Position numbers and translations under genes: made by a program. The notes beneath the pieces were generated by a model. It was not told the origin of the DNA, made no database searches, and saw only the letters and a list, made by a program, of their open reading frames with translations. Positions 1-5,217 of a stretch of 17,009 bases of DNA are shown here, piece by piece. Origin of the DNA: JAUVAV01 sp965371665 (lineage in GTDB: Bacteria; Oederibacteriota; JAAXVQ01; JAUVAV01); NCBI GenBank assembly GCA_965371665.1, contig CBDUZI010000069.1, positions 1-17,009 on the forward strand, read 5' to 3'. Position 1 is the first letter of the stretch, and every line of letters begins with the position of its first letter.

Positions 1-50
1 TAAATTCAATGCTTTAGGTAGATTTATGCCTTGGTTCGTAATAAACTCAC

Positions 51-110
51 GCTAGACAGAAGAGATTGAACATTGCAGGAGCAATTTACCATGTCATCAA
101 CCGAGGAGGC
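51..110 (+). pseudogene. Scar of a REP-associated tyrosine transposase (RAYT), N-terminal codons only
   Basis: Reading from 51 gives ARQKRLNIAGAIYHVINRGG, which matches the conserved N-terminus of Y1/REP-associated tyrosine transposases (typical form: M-A-R-x-x-R-x-x-x-x-G-A-x-Y-H-V-x-x-R-G). The codon before GCT is CAC instead of ATG, an in-frame TAA lies just upstream, and the reading runs straight into the next gene after about 20 residues, so neither the start nor the catalytic His and Tyr regions beyond this point survive. The Shine-Dalgarno sequence of the following AlbA_2 gene lies inside the last codons. Recognition rests on a short but characteristic motif. Confidence 0.6.
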
Positions 111-116
111 CAGTGC

Positions 117-801
117 ATGAAAGCTGCCGATCTTGACATCCTGCTCCAGGAGGGGGAAGGTGTTATGTTGGAATACAAGGAGAACATTCCCTCTTCCTTT
201 GCCCGCGAACTGGTGGCCTTTGCCAACACCGCTGGTGGCAGGATTCTGCTGGGTGTGCGCGATGACGGCACGGTCAAGGGGATTCCCGATACCAACGAGG
301 TACGCGCCCGGATTCAGGACATTGCCCGCAACTGCGATCCGCTGATCGCGGATCTGCTTCACCGCATTGCCTTTATCGAAAAAGCCGGTACGGGCATCCG
401 GCGGATGCGCGACGGGGCCAGAAATCAAGGATATCCTGAGCCGGAGTTTTCCGCCAATAGTTTTTTTAGCGCCATATTCCGGCCGATTGCACCTATTGCC
501 GGATATGATGAGGCCCATGATACAATGGTATCTACCGCACATGTACCCCGCAAGCACCCCGCAAGTTTTGGCAATACTCAACACCGCGGCATTGGGAGAA
601 AAAACCAGGGATGAGTTGCAGGTCGTAGCGGAAATCAAGGACCGGGAGCACTTTCGCAAACAATACCTCGAAGTGCTTCTTTCAGCGGACTTGCTGGAAC
701 GTACTATCCCTGACAAACCTCGCAGCCCGAAACAGCGTTACCGCATCACACCCGCCGGGCTTGCAGTTTTTGAGAAGCGAGAAAAGGAGGCCGGCGAATG
801 A
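117..801 (+). pseudogene. Broken AlbA_2 (Schlafen-type) ATP-binding/RecG-like regulator gene
   Basis: ATG at 117 follows a good Shine-Dalgarno (GAGGAGG, 103-109). The first 75 or so residues form an AlbA_2 domain (EYKENIPSSFARELVAFANT, then GGRILLGVRDDGTVKG). At about 338-343 the sequence jumps from NCDP directly to LIADLLHRIAFIEKAGTGIR, which normally lies some 250 residues later in the GHKL-like ATPase domain, so the middle of the gene is deleted. The frame then shifts between about 475 and 555: the C-terminal winged-helix part (TPQVLAILNTAALGEKTRDE onward to YRITPAGLAVFEKR) is read in the next frame and ends at TGA 799-801. Family members commonly sit inside type I restriction-modification operons, which fits the hsdR-like start overlapping its stop. 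Non-functional as it stands. Confidence 0.82.
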
Positions 802-878
802 CCCCCACTGGCGACACCGAGGACGCCCTGGTTGAGAAACCGGCTATTGCCTTGAAGGTTATGGGTGCCGGATTATAG
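798..878 (+). pseudogene. N-terminal fragment resembling type I restriction enzyme subunit R (HsdR)
   Basis: ATG at 798 overlaps the preceding stop (ATGA) and has an AGGAGG at 785-790, the usual layout of a translationally coupled operon gene. It encodes MTPTGDTEDALVEKPAIALK and then VMGAGL before TAG. The motif EDALVEKPAIAL resembles the start of HsdR proteins, where it is normally followed by F-A-E-L-G-W. Here the match stops at about 854 and unrelated sequence, beginning with a 13-bp repeat at 860, takes over. With the AlbA_2 gene upstream this looks like the truncated edge of a type I restriction-modification locus. The hsdR call is based on about 20 residues and on context. Confidence 0.5.
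860..872. repeat. 13-bp direct repeat, left copy
   Basis: TATGGGTGCCGGA occurs here and again at 1867-1879. The pair brackets a complete promoter-gene-terminator unit of about 1 kb, and the hsdR-like reading breaks just before this copy. A shorter match (TATGGGTGC) occurs at 5101-5109. Confidence 0.6.
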
Positions 879-881
879 AGG

Positions 882-911
882 TTGACGTATTATTCCGGAT
901 GTTGTTATACT
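882..911 (+). promoter_or_regulatory. Sigma70-type promoter of the secreted protein gene
   Basis: TTGACG at 882-887 and TATACT at 906-911 are separated by 18 bases and lie about 50 bases ahead of the ATG at 960. Both hexamers match the consensus at five of six positions. It is the only strong promoter-like pair in this stretch. Confidence 0.65.
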
Positions 912-959
912 TTACCTGATTTGTATTGAAATAATAATGTAAAAAGAAAGGGATTGAGT

Positions 960-1781
960 ATGAAGCTAACAAAAGCTGGAAGTGTGGTTATAATAATTAG
1001 TTTGCTGTTTGGTTTAAACGGATTATGTCAGGCCAAGTCGAAAAGTGTTGTTCAACTTATGCGGGACTCCGGTTTTAAGCATAAAACCGCCAGCTGGACT
1101 GCCAAAAGCACTCAAAAGGATGAAAAAGGCAAGGTTTCTAAAACGGAAAGCAAGATATGGATTTCAGGCGATAAATACCGTATGGAAAGCAAAGAGCAGC
1201 AAAGCGGCGAAAAAATGGTTTTTATTGATGATGGAAAAGTAAAATATATTTATACCCCTGGTGAAAAAAAGGCAATGAAGCTGGGAACAGGCATGGAATC
1301 TATGTTCGGTCAAATGTTGAGCAGTGATATTATTGCTGAATCTGCTCGAAATAGAAAAAATGCTAAGCCAGCCGGTAAAGGCAAAGTTAATGGGAAAAAA
1401 TGTACTATTTATACTTATAAAAACGAAATTACTATAATGGGCAATAGAAGCAGCCATGACGTAAAAGAATGGGTGTGGATAAAAGAGGATTTTCCGCTAA
1501 AAAGTATTGTGAAAACACCAAAACAAAAGATGAGCATAGGCATGGTGACAACTGAAATCCCGGCTTCGGAAACTACCACCGTAATTGAGAAGCTGGCATT
1601 TGATAAAACGATAGCAGACGATATGTTTAAATTACCGAAAGGGACAAAAATTGAAGAAGGGGGGGGTGTTCCGGCAGGCCGCGGACCATCAACAAAATCT
1701 CTTCCCGGAAAAAAACCTCCGAAAAAGAGCAGGGAAGAAATGCCGGCAGAAATAAAAGATATGATGAAAAACCTGTTTTAG
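960..1781 (+). CDS. Secreted LolA-fold / DUF4412-like protein, 273 aa
   Basis: I prefer ATG 960 to the in-frame TTG at 954, because AAAGG lies at a normal distance and the protein then starts MKLTKAG with a classic signal peptide: a basic N-terminus, a hydrophobic core (VVIIISLLFGL) and a signal-peptidase-I-like site after CQA. The mature protein is lysine-rich and shows the pattern of LolA/LolB-fold or DUF4412 periplasmic proteins: a KIWISGDKYRMES strand pair, MVFIDDGKVKYIYTPGEKKA, then VKEWVWIKEDFPLKSIVKTP and a closing FKLPKGTKI. The C-terminal 40 residues are a Pro/Lys-rich tail. The exact role is unknown; related folds bind lipids or act as envelope probes. The gene has its own promoter and terminator and is visibly more A/T-rich than the housekeeping genes to the right, which suggests separate acquisition. 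It ends in TAG. Confidence 0.75.
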   Translation: MKLTKAGSVVIIISLLFGLNGLCQAKSKSVVQLMRDSGFKHKTASWTAKSTQKDEKGKVSKTESKIWISGDKYRMESKEQQSGEKMVFIDDGKVKYIYTPGEKKAMKLGTGMESMFGQMLSSDIIAESARNRKNAKPAGKGKVNGKKCTIYTYKNEITIMGNRSSHDVKEWVWIKEDFPLKSIVKTPKQKMSIGMVTTEIPASETTTVIEKLAFDKTIADDMFKLPKGTKIEEGGGVPAGRGPSTKSLPGKKPPKKSREEMPAEIKDMMKNLF

Positions 1782-1799
1782 TTTAATAAAAAAACCACC

Positions 1800-1840
1800 A
1801 AGAGCAGGAATATTTAAGCCGATATTCCTGCTCTTTTTTT
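1800..1840 (+). terminator. Rho-independent terminator
   Basis: Perfect 14-bp stem AAGAGCAGGAATAT (1800-1813) and ATATTCCTGCTCTT (1822-1835) with an 8-base loop, followed by a run of T to 1840. It lies 18 bases after the stop of the secreted protein gene. Confidence 0.93.
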
Positions 1841-1866
1841 ATATCTGCGAGTAAAATTATTATAGG

Positions 1867-1879
1867 TATGGGTGCCGGA
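1867..1879. repeat. 13-bp direct repeat, right copy
   Basis: TATGGGTGCCGGA, identical to 860-872. It lies 26 bases after the T-run of the terminator, so the two copies enclose the whole transcription unit. Confidence 0.6.
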
Positions 1880-1884
1880 GTTTT

Positions 1885-1902
1885 GCGCCAGGCAAAGTCT
1901 GG
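1885..1902. repeat. 18-bp imperfect repeat, copy 1
   Basis: GCGCCAGGCAAAGTCTGG, matching 2104-2121 (GCGCCAGGCAAAATCCGG) at 16 of 18 positions in the same orientation. Confidence 0.55.
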
Positions 1903-2103
1903 ACAAAGGGAATGAGTTGAACTCTGTAAATGAGCGCCAAGGAATCAGGGACGTTGGTTAGCAAGTAAGTGAGGTCAAAACCAAAGAGAAAACCGTGTCG
2001 CATCTTTACTGATGATAAAAAGACCTGTCTATATCAGTGGGGATGGTGAGCGTAATCAAGTGATTTTGGGGAGAGAAAAATGAATGAAGGGGGATGTCCC
2101 TTG

Positions 2104-2121
2104 GCGCCAGGCAAAATCCGG
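2104..2121. repeat. 18-bp imperfect repeat, copy 2
   Basis: GCGCCAGGCAAAATCCGG, 16 of 18 identical to 1885-1902. It directly follows the inverted repeat at 2087-2102 and precedes the second AATCAGGGA copy. Confidence 0.55.
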
Positions 2122-2162
2122 GAAATAATCAGGGAAGGTCCCCGGGGTTGCTGGTTTACAGC

Positions 2163-2327
2163 TTAGGTCTTGATCGCCAGGAGAAGCATAATTAATCCCA
2201 GCGCCAACATAAGGGCCATCAGCAAAGGTTCAGAAAATTCCTCATGTACCATCTCCCGGTATTGCCGCCGGATTTTTGTCAGCAAACTAAGCTTGCCAGA
2301 ATTTTTCTTTCTCTGTCGGATAGGCAT
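2163..2327 (-). CDS. Small single-pass membrane protein, 54 aa, unrecognised
   Basis: On the minus strand ATG at 2327-2325 opens a 54-codon frame ending in TAA (2165-2163), with AAGG nine bases before the start. The product begins MPIRQRKKNSGKLSLLTKIR, strongly basic, continues RQYREMVHEEFSEPL, and ends in one hydrophobic helix (LMALMLALGLIMLLLAI, about residues 35-52) followed by KT. By the positive-inside rule the basic half should be cytoplasmic, with the extreme C-terminus at or across the membrane. I recognise no family. The compact layout (basic amphipathic part, acidic hinge, terminal helix) argues for a real protein; tail-anchored regulators or toxin-like peptides are alternatives. 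Longer plus-strand readings over the same bases lack such features. Confidence 0.6.
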   Translation of the reverse strand: MPIRQRKKNSGKLSLLTKIRRQYREMVHEEFSEPLLMALMLALGLIMLLLAIKT

Positions 2328-2429
2328 GGTTATCGACCTTTCGTCCTCGGTTTTTCTGTGACTTTTGGCAATTGCGCCTAAAGTCCATTAATAATAGGAT
2401 TATCGAAAGGAAAGGATAAAAACATAAGG

Positions 2430-2469
2430 AAAAAAGCGCTCCGGAAATGAATTCCGGAGCACTTTTTTT
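2430..2469. terminator. Bidirectional terminator hairpin
   Basis: GCTCCGGAA (2438-2446) pairs with TTCCGGAGC (2452-2460) around a 5-base loop. A-runs lie on the left (2430-2435) and T-runs on the right (2463-2469), so either strand yields a hairpin followed by U residues. On the minus strand it lies just past the stop of the Hsp20 fragment. Confidence 0.8.
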
Positions 2470-2471
2470 GC

Positions 2472-2660
2472 TTAGTTAATCGTGATCTGTTTAGTTTGCG
2501 AACCTTCGGCCTTGGGAAGAACCAGGCGGAGAATGCCGTCGCGGTACTGGGCGTCAACCTTTTCCTGATTGACCAGGCCTGGGAGGCGGAAGCTCCGGGT
2601 AAAGGCACCATAAGCCGTCTCGCAACAGTGATAATTCTCCTCCTGGGATTTCTGATTACG
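2472..2660 (-). pseudogene. C-terminal fragment of a small heat-shock protein (Hsp20/alpha-crystallin)
   Basis: The minus strand from about 2660 reads KSQEENYHCCETAYGAFTR, then SFRLPGLVNQEKVDAQYRDG and ILRLVLPKAEGSQTKQITIN before TAA at 2474-2472. This is the second half of an alpha-crystallin domain: the E-R-x-Y-G-x-F-x-R-x-F-x-L-P strand, the D-A-x-Y-x-D-G-I-L-x-L-x-L-P-K strand and the I-x-I-x end. Hsp20 proteins are about 140-150 residues long; only some 60 remain. Upstream the frame runs through unrelated residues (DNWDKKSWKNPRRNQ) into a stop within the tail of the neighbouring gene, so the N-terminal arm and first strands are missing. Its terminator is intact, which suggests that a deletion removed the 5' part. 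Confidence 0.85.
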
Positions 2661-2691
2661 GCGCGGATTTTTCCATGACTTCTTGTCCCAG

Positions 2692-4869
2692 TTATCGCTT
2701 AACCGCGATTTTTACGCAGCCGAGGGATTTTTGCGTCTCCGGCTTGACGCATACCATATATACCCCGTTGGCCAAGTTTCCCAGGTTGAATTCCACTTTC
2801 TGAGGTCCGTCTGAAAAAACTGGCGCCGTAAGCTAGGACACCAGTTTTCCGGAAATATTATGGATGGTTATTTTTACTCGGGAGACGTTCGTCACACTGA
2901 ACTGAATAAATGCCTGGGAACCCGTGGCCGGGTTGGGAAACACCTTGATGGGAAGGGAGGAAGAGCCGGAAGGATCGGAATAACCACTACTGGCTGTTTC
3001 CATTTTCAAAACTCTGACAAATTGAATAATAACATCGTCTCCCCTGGCCTTAATCCGGAAATCCATATTGGCAGTCTGCGATTCCCGGAACAGCATCAGT
3101 TCAATGGGAAACACGGCGGTCATGATCTTTTCGGTATCCCGGCAGTTTATCTTCCCGGCCGAGGCGTAAGGCTGAGTGCCGTCATCATACTGGACTTCCC
3201 ACTCGGCAGAGCCCTGGTCAAGGTAGGTCACCATTATCACAACTTTTTGTGGTCCCGGGGCACTAAAAAAAGTCTCGTCAATTTTAAAATATATTCCAGG
3301 ATTTCCACTTGCCCAATCCGTCTGCCGGGCCTCGTAGGTATAATCCTGGCTGGAGGCCCAACCCAGGGCCAGCTTTCTAGACCCCGCTTTTACCGCCCCT
3401 TCCCAGCCCAGGGTTTTGGCTTTTTTAACATCCGCCTCAGTATAGATCCAGGTTCTTTTCATGGCCGGCCGGGTCATGCCTGCTTCCACGTCGCGTTGAT
3501 AAAGGAAACGCTCAAAGTTTTTAACCGGACTCCCCCTGGGTTTTTCCATATACGGGCGCTTATAAGGATCATCTTTCCGATACAGCTTTCTCTCGATGGA
3601 GTACATTTTCCGCAAGGCGCACCACGCATCCGGCGCGTCCCCGGGGGAATATCCCACAACACTCCGCGCGTAATCCCGCATAACGGCCATGCGGGTTTCA
3701 TCCTTTAAAACCGAGGGATACGTGGGATTATAGGCATGCCCCGCCTTCGGGATATTGTAAATATTATTGTCGTACATCAAATAATTATATCCGGCTTTAA
3801 GGCACTGTAAGGTCATCATTTTGAACCGGATATAGTCATCCAAGAGCAATCGTTGACCTTCGATTTCATCGCCCAGAAATTTCACAGGCAGCCCATGATG
3901 CCGTATATAGCCCTTATCATCCCAGGTATCCCCGATCAAACTAACGGGTATGGTATTGAACAGCATCTCGTTATAGCCGGTTCTGAACTGCAGTCCTTTT
4001 TCCAAAGCGTAATTAACCACCCGGCGGCTCATATCCAGATAGCGGCCCATGGCCTGGTTGTCACAACCGTTCTGAAAATCTCCCAGGCCCTCCCAAACAC
4101 ATTTTTGCGGCCCCATGGCCTCGGCCCAGGTATCTATCAGCCAGAGGCAATAATCCTCCAAGGTCTGTGCAGTGTATCCCATCTCTTCCAGCCTGCGGAT
4201 AAAGCCGCCGGAGAGAAAAAACTCCCCGCCGTAAAAGAAAGAGCACACATATACATATTCCAGCAGGGGATCATGCTTATACCTTTTGCCGATCGCTTTA
4301 ATCGTTTTTTCCAGTTCCCGCCGGGGGCCGGCTTCCCATACGGCATGCAGCTTCAAATCCCCAAGCCTACTTCCCGAACATCCGGCATATCCGTGAACCA
4401 ACGGCACATTATATTTATCCATTACCCATTGCGGCACCGCGGCACCACCGTCAGCCACTTGCATCCAAAACAAGCTGCGCTGGCCCAGTTCCCGTGCTTT
4501 ATCCAGGCCCAGATGATACCAGTTATTGTTTTCTGTGATCTCTATTCGCGCGAAAGCATATTTCCCTTCCCGGGGATTAAACTCGCGCCAGGACGCTATT
4601 CTTGCAGGGGCAATTATATCCACGACCGCAAGATTAAGATTTGTGGTTTGCCCCCAAATATTATAAAAGCCCCCATGGGGTGAACATTGCGGTGTTCCCC
4701 GGGGCATTCGCCAGTCTTCTCCTGCATGCACGCTAAACTTAGCATCCTCCCAAGCTATCACACCGCTCCGGGAAGTAAAGTCCTCTGCGTTGGCGGAAGC
4801 TAAATAAGCATTACACGATGTAAATAATGCAGAAATTATGGGAACTAAGAAGATTTTACGCATGCTCAT
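2692..4869 (-). pseudogene. Secreted glycoside-hydrolase-like protein with a Por/T9SS-type tail interrupted by TAG
   Basis: ATG at 4869 (AGAGG upstream) gives 678 residues to a TAG at 2835-2833. The N-terminus is a signal sequence (FLVPIISALFTSC, then ASANA). Residues about 40-420 resemble a clan-A TIM-barrel glycosidase: WREFNPREGKYAFARIE, VPQWV, YVYVCSFFYGGEFF (E216), RTGYNEMLF (E301) and FLGDEIEGQ (E335/E337); which Glu residues are catalytic is not settled. Residues about 500-622 look like a beta-sandwich accessory domain. From 640, IKVFPNPATGSQAFIQFSV starts a Por-secretion/FlgD-like sorting domain, broken at GKLVS. The frame continues for 46 more codons past the TAG (LTAPVFSDGPQKVEFNLGNL to GCVKIAVKR) and stops at TAA 2694-2692, completing the domain. 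Substrate unknown. It could still be made as a truncated enzyme. Confidence 0.75.
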
Positions 4870-4962
4870 TGCAAGAAACCTCTTTGCTGATTATCGGCCA
4901 AGGATTAGGACAAAAATCATTGCTACCACCGAAAAAAAAGGCCTGGGTTTAAATTAAATTTC

Positions 4963-4980
4963 CCCGCACGAAAGTGCGGG
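4963..4980. promoter_or_regulatory. GAAA-tetraloop stem-loop
   Basis: A 7-bp perfect GC-rich stem closes a GAAA loop on the plus strand; AAATT and AATTT flanks could extend it across a small internal loop. There is no immediate T-run, so a terminator is not favoured. It lies about 95 bases ahead of the hydrolase start, so it could sit in that mRNA's leader. Confidence 0.4.
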
Positions 4981-5036
4981 TAATTTGATCCGGGATGAAG
5001 CGGTGACGTATTAAGCCATAGTTTGATTTAAGTAAA

Positions 5037-5062
5037 ACATAGCAAAATCCGGAAGGCTATGT
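5037..5062. promoter_or_regulatory. Inverted repeat ACATAGC/GCTATGT
   Basis: A perfect 7-bp inverted repeat with a 12-base spacer, lying 92 bases before the -35 of the LCP promoter. It could be an operator or an RNA hairpin; nothing in the sequence decides between them. Confidence 0.4.
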
Positions 5063-5153
5063 CAACGATTAACCGGGGAAAGCCATAAAGGGTAAGCGAT
5101 TATGGGTGCGGCGTAAGGGCTGAAATTTCTGCTTCCTAAAATTAAAATTATCC

Positions 5154-5182
5154 TTCATAATCTTCCCGAAGTTCTATATAAT
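5154..5182 (+). promoter_or_regulatory. Sigma70-type promoter of the LCP-argS operon
   Basis: TTCATA (5154-5159) and a perfect TATAAT (5177-5182) are spaced by 17 bases. Transcription would start near 5189, leaving a leader of about 30 bases before the ATG at 5218. Confidence 0.75.
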
Positions 5183-5217
5183 GCTAAAAATGTTTCTCAG
5201 TAGTATCTGCGGCGGAG

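Larger units (their letters stand above)
1841..2162. other. Gene-free stretch with degenerate repeats
   Basis: No convincing coding sequence was found on either strand. The stretch holds the right copy of the 13-bp repeat (1867-1879), two copies of an 18-bp motif (1885-1902 and 2104-2121), two copies of AATCAGGGA (1943-1951 and 2127-2135) and a small inverted repeat, AAGGG-GGATGT-CCCTT, at 2087-2102. The pattern resembles degenerate REP-like or insertion-sequence ends, which would agree with the RAYT scar at 51-110, but no intact element is visible. Confidence 0.5.
4870..5217. other. Divergent intergenic region with two hairpins
   Basis: No gene. It separates the minus-strand hydrolase from the plus-strand LCP operon. 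Hairpin 1 is CCCGCAC-GAAA-GTGCGGG at 4963-4980, with a GNRA tetraloop when read on the plus strand. Hairpin 2 is ACATAGC (5037-5043) and GCTATGT (5056-5062) around a 12-base loop. The plus promoter lies at 5154-5182. No confident promoter was found for the hydrolase on the minus strand. Confidence 0.6.

Noticed and set aside
24..716. Long minus-strand open frame opposite the AlbA_2 pseudogene
   Set aside because: It has no recognisable domain and mirrors the plus-strand AlbA_2 coding pattern, which is clear in two plus frames.
1975..2058. Short GTG-started frame (27 codons, RIFTDDKKTCLYQWGW at its end)
   Set aside because: No binding site, no family likeness and an unusual start; treated as chance.
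2170..2361. Plus-strand 63-codon frame
   Set aside because: The opposite strand gives a better protein (basic N-terminus plus membrane helix) with a binding site; the plus reading lacks both.
2496..2678. Plus-strand 60-codon frame with hydrophobic end
   Set aside because: It lies antisense to the clear Hsp20 fragment.
2692..2835. General amber recoding or pyrrolysine use
   Set aside because: Another gene in the window ends naturally in TAG before a strong terminator, and no other internal TAG was seen, so a local mutation or readthrough is more likely.
2860..4683. Long plus-strand frames opposite the hydrolase gene
   Set aside because: They are shadows of the minus-strand gene, whose signal peptide, barrel motifs and sorting domain are clear.
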